DNA of 64,000 bases, from positions 3,100,001 to 3,164,000 of the forward strand of contig CM066304.1 of the NCBI GenBank assembly GCA_033807695.1. Reading direction: 5' to 3'. Below the pieces are notes generated by a model. It was not told where the DNA came from, searched no databases, and was given only the letters and a program-made list of their open reading frames with translations. A program made the position numbers and the translations under genes. The DNA is from Daedaleopsis sinensis. Lineage: Eukaryota > Basidiomycota > Agaricomycetes > Polyporales > Polyporaceae. Below are positions 33,091 to 43,314 of the stretch, piece by piece; the first letter of the stretch is position 1, and each line of letters opens with the position of its first letter.

Positions 33091-33200
33091 TGCGAGCTTA
33101 TCTCCAGGTCATGATGGGATCAGCGGAGTTCGAAGGGAGGCAAGCTTGTTCGGGGAGTTTGAATCCTTTTGAATCTCAATCCACCGAACAGGTTGGGACC
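33087..33200 (+). repeat. Duplicated segment, copy B (right side of the MITE insertion)
   Basis: Pairs with 30729-30845; shares tactgcgag, tcatgatgggatcagcgg and gttcgaagggaggcaagct. With 32712-32732 it rebuilds the sequence interrupted by the MITE. Confidence 0.72.
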
Positions 33201-33461
33201 TACTTACCAACACCAGGGTCCCCGGGTACGTACTAGGTACCTGGGTACGTAGGTACCGCGGTAGGTGACACTGATACAGCGTGGTACTTGACACGCTTGC
33301 AAGTTGCAGGCCGGGATGACAACCTGAAAGTCGTCTCACATGACCTCAATGATCACCAAGTTCCAACCAGTGTCCAGTGTAACTGTCCTGTGTCTCCACC
33401 AACTTTCCAGTGTCTCCACGTTTCAGAGAGTGTGTGCTCAAGTGCAGCAGCTCGAGCTTCG
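33201..33461. other. Upstream flank of Hce2-like copy 3
   Basis: A short ggtac/gtacc-rich patch at 33215-33260 (for example ctaggtacctgggtacgtaggtacc) is followed by sequence paralogous to 31485-31570. No gene. Confidence 0.5.
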
Positions 33462-33469
33462 CATAAATA
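33462..33469 (+). promoter_or_regulatory. TATA-like box of Hce2-like copy 3
   Basis: CATAAATA in the same context as in copy 2, about 150 bases before the start codon. Confidence 0.6.
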
Positions 33470-33529
33470 CCCGTCCAGTGGAGACTCGTTTCGACAGCCC
33501 CTACTCACTGTCAATCCCTCTTTGCCCAG

Positions 33530-33588
33530 GTAAGCCCTCGGGATAGCGACGAGCAATGAACAGCTTACTGACTGCGCCGCGCGCACAG
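33530..33588 (+). other. Probable 5'-UTR intron of Hce2-like copy 3 containing an upstream ATG
   Basis: A 59-base GT..AG interval with the same borders as in copy 2. The ATG at 33556 inside it is in frame with the main start at 33616. Confidence 0.6.
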
Positions 33589-33615
33589 TTCGTTCTCCAC
33601 CAGCCGCCGTCTACA

Positions 33616-34146
33616 ATGGTTAAACTCTGGTCCGCCATCTGCACCGTCGCTGCCTGTGCCGTCGCCGTCCAAGGCGCGTCGCTCGTCGAAAGAAAAGGTG
33701 AGCTGCTCCTCTTCATACCGCTCCACTTGCATTGTCCTCATGTGTTCGCAGTAACTTCATGCGACAGCTCGGATCACGGTCATCTCAAATGCGAGACGAG
33801 CGGCGGCAGCCCACTCGTGTCCGACTGCCAACACGCAATCGACGGACTCGATAACGCAGCCTGCAAGCAGACGAACGGTCACCGCTCGCACTGCACCACC
33901 GTAGCCAGTTATGGCACATGCAAGATTGACGTCTGTGGCGAAGCCAGATCGTTTCTCAACCAGGCCGGGTACGTCTCGGCCAAACAGTACCTGAAAAACC
34001 TCCTCGGTGGTTGCAAGAGCGGTGCCGTCGTCGGCGGCCAGATCTTCCCCGGGGAGTGTCACGCCGTCTACGACGGTCACGGTCCGATCGTGGACACGAC
34101 TTACACGGATAGGAACCTATACAGGCTCCAGTTCTCGCACAGCTGA
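33616..34146 (+). CDS. Small secreted cysteine-rich protein, Hce2 (ECP2-like) type, copy 3
   Basis: Two exons encode about 158 residues. The signal peptide MVKLWSAICTVAACAVAVQG is nearly identical to that of copy 2. After the phase-1 intron the mature part begins VTSCDSSDHGHLKCETSG. Motifs are SGGSPLVSDCQHAI, HRSHCTTVASYGTCKIDVCG, LLGGCKSGAVVGG, FPGECHAVYDGHG and YRLQFSHS at the end. Nine cysteines follow the signal region. Differences from copy 2 concentrate at the mature N-terminus and in the segment around residues 110-125 (ARSFLNQAGYVSAKQYLKN). Upstream lies the MITE-bearing duplicate flank. The 3' flank again has a gtaagc..catcag intron-like pair right after the stop. Secretion is supported by the signal peptide; biochemical role is unknown. 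Confidence 0.82.
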   Translation: MVKLWSAICTVAACAVAVQGASLVERKGELLLFIPLHLHCPHVFAVTSCDSSDHGHLKCETSGGSPLVSDCQHAIDGLDNAACKQTNGHRSHCTTVASYGTCKIDVCGEARSFLNQAGYVSAKQYLKNLLGGCKSGAVVGGQIFPGECHAVYDGHGPIVDTTYTDRNLYRLQFSHS

Positions 34147-34829
34147 ACGGTAAGCTCTACCCCATCCCAGTGATGTATTCCAATCCTGTCCTGACTTCTG
34201 TCTCGGCCTACATCAGTGCTATACAGCTCCGAATGCATCACCCAGGATTTTCATTGTATCTTATTGAGTATGTACACATGATGTAGCACCGCTATGTATA
34301 GTACCCCCCTACAAACACCCGCACTGGCACGTACAACGGCAATGTTAACCACAAAACTGTCATAATCAACGTGTTGAGCTTGTCAATATTCGGATGCACC
34401 GCTTGTACTGTGCATTCTAGCGAATGTTGACGCACCTATCCTGTCTACTACGATCCGTTTAGCTATGCTTATCTGGCGCTAAGCCGCGCTACATGCATAT
34501 CATTACTCTCTCTTTCACATAGATCAACAAGGTTGTATCATTACCTGAGCAGTAAGTCGTACATATGTAGTGTAGTCGACTCTGATCAATCACCTGCGCT
34601 GACCTCCAGTGACCTGTTGGTGGTCTTTGAAGAACTCCGTAGAGCCAAGGACACTAGTGATTATGCGCAGCGACTGAGAAACTTGTACTCAAGCAAAGTA
34701 CGATAGTATAAAGGCAGAGCCAACGCCTCCGAGTTCCCTGCACACACGCCATTCGATCCACAGGGATTTCTCCACCACGAGGATCGAAACACGACACGTC
34801 ATACAGACTAACAACTTGAATGGCCGAGC
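34147..34829. other. Intergenic, convergent 3' regions
   Basis: The left 160 bases repeat the 3' flank of copy 2. The rest, up to the PL8 stop, holds nothing recognised. Confidence 0.5.
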
Positions 34830-37560
34830 TCACTCCAAGGTCCACGACACGCTGCTCCCAACCTCTCCTCCAGAAGGCAGCTCGAGCTGCACGGTCTTCG
34901 TCCGCGACGAACCCCAGCCAGGCGGGGGCGTCCCGCTGCCCAGCGTGAACGTGACATTCACGCTGGCCAACAGCTGCGTCGGGTCGGCGACGGTCAGTGT
35001 CCATTTGTCCATGCGGAAGATGATATTCGAGCTCCCGGACGCCTGCACCTCGATCGGCGCCTCACCATCCGCCCCGGCGGGGATCGTGAACTGCCTGCCG
35101 TCCGTCTGCCAGAAGACGCCGAAGACGGTGCCGTTCGCGCGGTCGACGAGCGCGGAGACCGAGCCGTCGTTGCGGATCGTGTGCACGTCCTTCGCCGCAG
35201 CCGCCGCCTTCTTTACGAATCGCTCGGGCGTCGTCGCGGGGAAGATCCTGTACGAGATGGGCGCGGAGAGGTCGTCGTGCGCGAGCCACGCGCTGAACAT
35301 GTCGACGGGCGCGGCGGGCGCGGAGGACGCGCCGACGGCGGACCAGTTTCCGGTCTTGTTCGCGACGTCCACAGACAGCGTGACTGGGTCGGACGCGTTG
35401 AACACGTATCCGACGCCGCCGTGCCAGAGCGTCGCGGCATGCGAGAAGTTGCCGCCGCTTGCGGGCGCGCCGTTCACGAGGACGGCACCGGCGTGCTTGC
35501 GCTGGTCGAAGACGGAGAAGACGGGCGCCGTGGTGTTGGACGTGATCCGCGCGACCATCACGACCTGGACGTCGTTCTCGAGGAAAAACCACGTCTTGCG
35601 CCAGTTTAGTGTCTTCGTCGTCGGGGTCTCGTACCGCATGGCGATCGCGCCCACGCGGCCGTCGGAAGCACCCCCGACGAACGTCTGGGTGCCGGTCTTG
35701 CGCGTCGTGTTGCAGGCGAGCGGGGTCGCGCCGTAGTCGACGGTAGTGCCGGGGATGAGGTTCCAGTCCCACGCTGAGACGATGTCCTCGTACTCGTCCC
35801 CGGTGATGTGCGTGTACATTGTGCCATCCGCGAGGTGGAAACCCAAGTTGTTAGCCTCGGCCGTGCACTCGGTGTTCAGGGTCCGCTTGGAGTACATGCG
35901 GAGAGTCGTCACGTAGCCAGGACCACGGTGAACCTCCGTTTGAGCGTTAGTATCGCCTTGTCGTCGGAGACGCGAAAAAAGCGCACTCACAGCGTAGTCG
36001 TTAGCATAGAAGATACGGTTCCCGATGATATCCCCGGAGTTTGCGCTAGTCGAGTTCGTGGACAATGTCTTGTATGCACCGGTGAGCACCTCGGACTTCC
36101 ACAGTTTTCCGAGAACCTGCAACTGCGTCAGGTTGGTCTTGATCCCCGAGGACGCGCTACAGGCTCCTCTGTGAGAGATGTCGGACAAGGACTAGGAATT
36201 GACACGTACTGGTTGTCTGCGACAGGATCGGTCATGAATCGCCCGATAACGCTCTGCGGAGTGAGGTCAGCGCAAAAACATGCCGTCTCGCACGATGTAC
36301 ACTTACGAAGTCCCAATGAAGAACGTTTGTGAGAACGTTCCTGTAGATCATCCACGGGTCTGCGTCGATCAACAGCTCCAGAGCCGACCTGGCTGTAGTC
36401 GGCGCCTGAAACTTCGTGCCGGCCGCTTCTATCTCGAAAGAGAGGAGGTCATTCGCGCTGATTGAAGATGAGCATTCGGAGGTGTTAGGTGATGAATGTT
36501 GAGGCTTACTAGTCCTTGCCGTAGTTGCCGTTGTATATGATACCAGAGTGTTGTCCGAATGATCCGTCCGCCCTAATGCCGTCGACTTTCGTACCGTTCT
36601 GAACGACGGCTTCCTTGTGAACGTGGTCAAAGCCGGTCGATATTAGTGTCTCGTTCATAGTGAACAGCCCCAGGTCGATTCCGATGCTGGCAATGTCGAG
36701 AGCGTTGGAACCCGTGATGTTGCTGACACCGTTGATGCTCGTGTCGAATGTCGCAAAAGCACGGCCGGTCATTTGTTTGCACCCATAGAGCTCAGATGGT
36801 GTGAGGGAGTCACCCAGGAGGAGACACACTTCTCCGACAAACGTTGGAATGCCAATCACCTGAACGAAGCTATCAGAACAATGCAGCTCGTAGTTAATCA
36901 GGCCATGTGCTCACATTTGAGAACCAATTTGTATTCCAGAGTCCAGGGGTACCACAAGGGCACCCGTCCTCTCCACCGTGATCCAAGCACGCCGGGTTAG
37001 CAAAGTCCCGAGAAAACCAGAAGTCCATGGCGGAGGAGATGGCAGTGCGGATTCCCGCATCGCGAACGTATCTGTCTGAATTCTTGAGTCCACCATGCCA
37101 TGCGGATGCAAATGCGACTGTGTGATGTTTTAGCGGAGGGAGGGGCCAGCGTGTAGGAATGCTTACGAGTACGCTGCCAGTGAGTCTGCGCCTTCCAGTT
37201 GGATCGAGGCACGTCACATCCGGCACCATAGTCGACATCCGGCCACGAGCCGTTTGGCTGCAGAGTCGATAACCTGCACAGCCGACGTTGTCAGTGAGCT
37301 TCCTGAAACGGTCTGTACTAGGCATGCACGTAAACGCACCAGGAAGGAATAGAGGCAGAACCGGTCACAGCGCCGACGATGGTGTCGTACCTGCGCTCTA
37401 GAAGGGTATGTAGGTCATCCGCCGCGGGCTCAGCAGGTTTCGAAGGGTAGCATTGTGCCTTATTATCGTGCATACGGTTTCGTGATGAATGGCCGTGACG
37501 AGACGCTGCGGAGGCTACGATCAATGAAGCCAACAGTGCGGCCGGTAGCCCTAAGAGCAT
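34830..37560 (-). CDS. Secreted polysaccharide lyase family 8 protein
   Basis: A PL8 lyase, the family of hyaluronate, chondroitin AC and xanthan lyases; fungal members have unclear natural substrates. The start at 37560 gives a signal peptide MLLGLPAALLASLIVASAAS. The alpha-toroid N-terminal domain holds FASAWHGGLKNSDRYVRDAG, MDFWFSRDFANPACLDHGG and LWNTNWFSN with the expected catalytic Asn. The catalytic His and Tyr are in RADGSFGQHSGIIYNGNYGK. The C-terminal beta-sandwich domains contain NDYAVHRGPGYVTTLRMYSK, SAWDWNLIPGTTVDY, a FVGGASDGRVGAIAM stretch and NWRKTWFFLENDVQVVMVAR. It ends GGEVGSSVSWTLE. About eight introns, all in the N-terminal half. Length after splicing is about 770 residues, normal for PL8. 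Confidence 0.9.
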
Positions 37561-37732
37561 CTTCGCAAGTCGATGAGGCTGGCTTTACTTGAGTGATAGA
37601 GGAAAAATATCTAGGAACAAAGAGCAAGAAGGTAAGCAGATAGAGCAATGGCTATTAAGGAGGGGACGAGCTCGATGGCTCTAAGTAGCAGATGTTGGCG
37701 AACCGAAGGAAAGCTGCATGCATGCATCGACT

Positions 37733-37741
37733 CTTATATAC
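37733..37741 (-). promoter_or_regulatory. TATA box of the PL8 gene
   Basis: GTATATAAG on the minus strand about 175 bases upstream of the PL8 start codon, in a stretch with no other candidate promoter element. Confidence 0.5.
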
Positions 37742-39142
37742 TTGCGCTTGACGAGGCGGATACGGTCCGCCGCGGATCCCTCGATGGGAACATCGTAATA
37801 AGTCAGCCATTGCCGGGTGGAACTCGAATCAGGTCTCCGAGTCGACTGGGCCATGGCATGTCGATGTCACAGTCAATCGGCCAATACGAAGGACCGTCGA
37901 CGGCATTACCAGTACTTAAGTACTAGTCTCTCACTTTGTGAGGTGTGAAAACACGCCTTCTCAGCGCGCGTTTCACCGGCACCTATATTCTCTCGAGTTC
38001 TGCTAGATTTTGGGTATTTTCTTAAGTCTTCAGCATCAGTCCATGGCCACAAAAGAATTGATCGGAAGAACGTACACGTGGATCGTCTTGACGACTCGGT
38101 ATCAGTATTACTATCAAGCAACAGTAAGGCACGGTACTTGAGCTTATACATAAGTGCCTGTGACGTTTTGTGTGCGGAGTACAAGTGTTACCGAGACTAC
38201 CGAGACTTGAGGCAGAGTCCCGTTCGAGTCCGAGCTCGAGCTTCTTCTTTTGCACCCATCGTGGCAACATCGCGGTGCTACAGGAGGCTCTAAGGAGACA
38301 GACCGTCAGTGCGACGTGATCAGCCTCGTCAGCTAGTAAAAATGTACCCAAGTAAGCCTTACCGAACTGATTTTTCATGTTGGCCAGTCAACTTCGCTCT
38401 TGTAGGTAGTCCACGGTGAAGCCTGCCAATATCAATGCGGCCATTATATTCGAACAGCCAATATTTCGTGTGGGGTAGAGAGCCAGCTGCAGGCTGAGGG
38501 ACTCTTGATATGCGAGACTTTTGATAGATGCATGCGCAGTCTTGCAACTTGCGAGTGTTAGAAGGCGCCCAAGCCGGATTTGGACACGACTCTGATCGGA
38601 CTCGGATAATAGCGTGCTGCTGCCACTGCTGCATCGCATTATTGCGGCTGCAGAAGCGTCTACGTTACGTTGTTTGTGGTCCGCCTCCTGCGATGTTTAC
38701 ACGTTAGTATGTACATATGTCACTACAGCAAGTTCAACGCCGCATAGACATGATTCATGTGCTGTTACGCTCACACTCGTCTAGGATCATCTCGTAAACC
38801 CAACGATATCCATATAATAATGACGGTAGCTAGCAAGAGCCTGAGTGCCAGTGGCGACACTACACTGATATCGATGTATTGCCAGTGAGCGGGCACGAGA
38901 CACACCGCGCTCAGAGGAGCTGTAGAATATCTGCACTACAACATAAGCCATCGCAAGGGTCAACATCGTACTACCGGTACCTGATGCGCGTGTGATATCA
39001 CAACGAGCCACGAGCCACTCGTGCAGCACTTTGAAGTCGATGTTCGGTGCCTCGGAATGGCTGGACGTCAGTGTCCGTGCCTGCGATGTTAGCTAGCGCA
39101 CGCCTTCATAGAAAGTGCAGACCATCGGGGGCCTGTCAGGAC
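37742..39142. other. Long intergenic region, possibly with remnants of a membrane-protein gene
   Basis: No intact gene was recognised over about 1.4 kb. On the minus strand, three short open stretches (about 38787-39029, 38388-38639 and 38022-38378) have hydrophobic patches such as TLAMAYVVVQIFYSSSERG and LLADEADHVALTVCLLRAS. They vaguely recall the multi-span DUF6533/DUF6534-type proteins common in Agaricomycetes, but stops interrupt them. The evidence is too weak to call a pseudogene. Confidence 0.3.
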
Positions 39143-40486
39143 TCAGAAGTCATCGTCGACCTGCGCCGGGATGTAGAACGTCAGCACGCCGCCGGCGTCG
39201 GCCACGTCCCCAATGTACACGTATAAGATCACGCAGTGCTTCGCGCATATGCCTAGGCAGATGCGAATCCCAGCGTCGTCAGACTCGGAACACGATATCC
39301 GCAAGGGAGAGAGAGAAGGGCTGCGCACATGCGATCGTCGTCGTCGACACGACGTGGCTGTTCAGGAACTTTAGCAGGCTCCTGTGCGACACCAGCACGC
39401 CGTGCATCTTCGCAGGGTCCCGCGCGACAGCCTCGTCGTCGTCCGGCTCCTGCGCTGCAAAACGTAACACCCAAATGCACGGGCATCCGTCAGAGCGGTC
39501 CCGCGCGAGCACGAGCACGAGCAAATGCGCACGCACGCATCGGGGGGTTCGCAAGGCCGCTCCAGCCGATGTCGATCCGCGCGCAGTCGTTGTGCCCGCA
39601 GAGCTGGAGCTCGCCCTTGAGGTTCGCGCGGAGGCGCACGCCGTCGGTCGCGAACGGCTTGAGGCGGTCGACGACCGTGCGCAGCTTGCCTAGCGGCGGC
39701 AGGAGGATGTGCACCTGTCGACAGAGCGCGCGCGCGCGCATATAGTCAGCCCCCGAGTCTCTGTACACAGCGGGCGTGCGACGCGGGGCCACGCACATCC
39801 GGTTCGGGACACATGGGCTCCTTGAGGCGGGCGATGTCCGCGTGGCGCAGGATGTCGATCGTGAGCACTTGCACGACGTTCATCGTGCGGCCCATGGAGT
39901 TCGTCGAGGAGATCTCGAAGCTCAGGACGGACCGCTTCTCGGTATTCTTGGAGAGCCTGCGAAGAGTACGTCTGTAAGCCCGAAGCTTGAAGGGACAGGA
40001 TGACTGGGCCTGCGCACTTCATAAGGATCTGGGTCTCCCCGGTGATGAAAGCTTTCGAGGATTTTTGGGCAGCTGTAGGGGCCGACGCAGAGCGCAGGGC
40101 GGCTAGCAGGCCTTCGATGGGCACCTTGATGGTAACCTCGTTGTTGGAGTTGGACACGACGTGGTAGTCTGTGAATAAAGACGCGGCCTTGATCTGTCTA
40201 GCCGTGGCGTTGCGCAGGTCAGTAACCATGTTTGCATCGCGGAGCTGGCTCCAGCATCGGCAGCTGTACATGCACTCACGACCACACTTGTATCCCGCCT
40301 TCGTTGGCGTCCCCGGTGCAGATGATGCGCATCTCATGCTCCGCGAACTGGATGATGCAAGTCTTCTGCAACTTGTCGATGGACTGCACGATCTCTGTAA
40401 GAGTGGTGAGCAGGTTTGTCTAGGCTTTATACGCAATACGTACTAACAAACGTGTCCACATTCTCGATGTTGGCGCGAAACCGCAT
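39143..40486 (-). CDS. HUS1: Checkpoint clamp subunit Hus1
   Basis: Hus1 is one of the three subunits of the 9-1-1 DNA damage clamp, loaded at DNA lesions to activate the ATR/Mec1 pathway. The start at 40486 gives MRFRANIENVDTF, the exact family opening. After an intron come the segments LQKTCIIQFAEHEMRIICTG and then SLFTDYHVVSNSNNEVTIKV, PIEGLLAALRSASAPTA. Across further introns are VLSFEISSTNSMGRTMNVVQ, ARLKEPMCPEPDVHILLPPL and GKLRTVVDRLKPFATDGVRL, followed by GELQLCGHNDCARIDIGW. The final exon carries a DDAGIRICLGICAKHCVILY stretch and ends IPAQVDDDF. At least six introns. It lies 295 bases downstream of PIF1 on the same strand. Confidence 0.9.
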
Positions 40487-40781
40487 CCCTTGATCGTGCT
40501 CGTCCGAGTCAAGCAGCAGCGCCGCGCGCCTCGCGTCTCGCGTTCTGCTTCACGACGCGTTACGTTCACGTGCTCGTGGTCACACTCTCGTGAGCTCGTC
40601 GACCACAATTACTAGTTAACAAGTCTTAAGCTTACTATTAGCGATAGCAGAGCCCACAGTTTACGGTATCAAGCATAAAAGTACAAATGTGCGACGAGCC
40701 TCACTACGATGTCCATAGTGGCATCACAGCCTGCCACCAATTGGCACGAGGTAGTACTATGTATCCCGGCACTCTGCCCTC
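40487..40781. promoter_or_regulatory. Spacer between PIF1 stop and HUS1 start
   Basis: About 295 bases on the same transcriptional strand. It must contain the PIF1 3' end and the HUS1 promoter; no specific element recognised. Confidence 0.4.
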
Positions 40782-43314
40782 TCACTCACGAACCGGGACC
40801 GTCTCGAGCTTTTTGCTCCATTCGATGACTTTGGGATGGGCCTGAACCTGTAAGGAGCGAGGCGCGGGTGTCAACTTCCGAACACCTGGAATCTACAGCC
40901 ATTGGCAGCAAGCGGGCCCGCGCGTACCTTTGACGGGTCGAAGTTCAGCACCTGGAGCCCCTCGAGCGAGGTCGCACGCGAGAGCGCGACGTATGCCTGG
41001 CCTACACGCGTTCGACGTCATGTCAGCGCTAGCAGATACACATATACGCGCAAAGACTCTGCACGCACCCTTCTCGAAGACGCGCGCGAGGTCGACTTTG
41101 ACGCGCTCGAGCGTCTGGCCCTGCGACTTGTGGATCGACATCGCCCACGCGAGGATCAAGGGCAGCTGCGGCCGGACCAACGTCCGCGGTCAGCATCGCG
41201 CCAGGTATGGGTATGGGTATGGGTAGGGGAAGGCCCTCGGACGCTGCACGCACCTGGGTGCGACTGACTTGCACCTCGCCGTTGGGCAGCTCGACTTTCC
41301 AGCTGTCAGGCTTGACGATCGTCTGCAGGCGGCCGCCGCCGGGCTGGAGGAACTCAACGAGCGGGAGGAGCTGGCGATTCGCGGGGGCGGCGGCAGCGGG
41401 GGGGCCCTGCTTGCCCTTAGACGCGGGCTTTCCGAGGATCCCATCCTCGTCGTCTAAAGCGGCGGTCGGGTCGACGAACCGCACGATCTTGCCCATCGTC
41501 CCGTTCACGAGCGTGTCCTCGAGGTTCTTGATGAGCATCACCTGCGCACCCTCCTTGAGCACGAGCCGTTTGGGGGCCATGAAGTTCTGCAGCATCTTGT
41601 CGCGCTGGTTCTGGTCGGGGATGCTCCCGCCGTCGTACGCAGTGTACACCTGCTCCCGGCCAGTGATGCCGTTCATGCGCACGCCGTTCGACCGTTCGAC
41701 GTCCTCTCGCCGCGGGAAGCTGGGCGAGTGGGGGTGATCGCAAGCCAGCGCTCAGCCTCCAAGTATGATGAGATGGTCAAAGGGGCTCACAGCTCCGTAG
41801 CGCCTAAGCCATCTTCGTACATGATCTCGCGCGAGAGACGGCGGAACTTCTGGATCGACTGGTCTGAGAGGCGGCCGAAACGCATCTCGTTCAGCATGTC
41901 CACGAACTCGGGATCGCGTTGACGGAAGACACGGGTGAGGTTATAGCATTTCTTGATTGTCTCGGACCAGAGCTGCGCCTCGAAGGCAAACTTGACTTGT
42001 TGGCTGCCCTTGTTCACAGGCGGTAGCTGGAAGAAGTCACCAGTGACGACGACCTGTAGAGACAAGTGTGAGGTTAGGCCCAGCTGTCCTTCAGACAGGT
42101 ATGTGCTGACTTACCTGTATGCCCCCGAATGGCACTGCGTTCTTGCGGAGTTGGGACCCTATCTGTGCGATTTTGTCGAAGAGATCGCCGTCAACCATGG
42201 ATACTGGAGATACCACAAGAGATCAGGGAACATGAAGCATGGCGTAGACCAGAGACAAACCTTCGTCTATGATCAAGACTTTGGTCCGTAGCCACCGTGT
42301 CATCGCTTTCTTGTTCTTCTTGATCTTGTTGACGAGGTGGTCCACGGAGTCCACCCCGATCCCAATACCGGCGAAGGAATGAATAGTCACGCCTCCGACA
42401 TTGCAGGCGGCGATTCCTGGGGGTTGCTGATTCTAGCCATGTCCGCGCAGAAAGTGGTCAAGCGCACACACCTGTGGACGCTGTGACCGCGACGGCATCT
42501 GGCGTCTTCACGTGTTTCTTCCGTAGGGTTTTGATTATTTCGCGAAGAAGAACGGACTTGCCCGCACCTGTGGTGCGAGCGAGTTGAGTATATGCGCCAG
42601 ACTAAACGTTGATTTGCACCGAAAGTAGATGTATGCCAGTGGCACACGGCCACTACCCGCACAGAGATGCGACGCGTCACAAGGGGCTCGTTTATACGGT
42701 GTGGGTAGTAGGACAGAGTGAAGAACCCAATCCACCGCTCAGAGGCGAGGTACGGACAAAGAATACTCACCAGCACTACCAGTGTAGAAACAGCTCAACC
42801 CTGACTCCACCATCTTGAGTACATACGTCTGTTCCTGGCTCAAGAACACAGGTGCGGGCTTGGACGTAGCGCCACTCTTGGAAGCGGGGACTACAACGAT
42901 CTCGTTCGCGTTCGCGTTCTGGCGCGTCGCGGCGAACGTTCTTGCGGTCGACGACGTGGGATACGCCGGACGTGCACTCTTCGCCGGCTTCTCTTCCTTC
43001 TCCTGCCAGGACTGGGGTAGCTGCCTGCGTTTCGCAGGAGGGTTCTGGGAAGTTGAGGGTCGTTTCTGCGACTGGGACGCGGCAACGACGGCCTCCGAGG
43101 ACACGACCTGGCCTGACAACGCGTCTTGTATGTCTTTAAGCCTCTGCTCTAGGCCTGTAAGCTTCTTCGGCGGCGGTGTTGGCGTCCAAGGAATCGCATC
43201 TGCATTGGACGTAGCTGACTCTTGACTGGCAGAGGGCAACGAGCTCGAGGAGAAATCGCGCTTGACAGTCCGAAGACCCGACATAGGTTGTTTGGAGGTC
43301 GAGGTCTTTGACAT
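40782..43314 (-). CDS. PIF1: PIF1-family 5'-3' DNA helicase
   Basis: An SF1B helicase acting at telomeres, G-quadruplexes and mitochondrial DNA. The start at 43314 gives [20 protein letters not shown] and a disordered, Ser/Pro-rich N-terminus. The motor begins [20 protein letters not shown] with Walker [21 protein letters not shown] formed across an intron. Then come [14 protein letters not shown], Walker [43 protein letters not shown], and [20 protein letters not shown]. The C-terminal motifs are [20 protein letters not shown] and [20 protein letters not shown]; it ends [12 protein letters not shown]. About eight introns, one of which carries a ggtatg microsatellite (about 41205-41230). An in-frame ATG at 43434 would add 40 residues rich in Ser, Arg and His and lacking Asp/Glu, resembling a mitochondrial presequence. 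Confidence 0.92.
41205..41232. repeat. Microsatellite (ggtatg)n in a PIF1 intron
   Basis: About four tandem copies of ggtatg followed by a degenerate ggtagggg, inside the intron between the SRTQ and LPLILAWAM codons. Confidence 0.8.

Noticed and set aside
27159..34146. KP4- or SMK-type killer toxin identity for the cysteine-rich genes
   Set aside because: The SGGSPLVSDC..GTCKxxV..GRVGG spacing fits Hce2 better, and the cysteine pattern does not match KP4 as I know it.
35062..35772. Alternative minus-strand frame of 236 codons within PL8
   Set aside because: An Arg-rich shadow of the PL8 exon, which has clear family motifs in its own frame.
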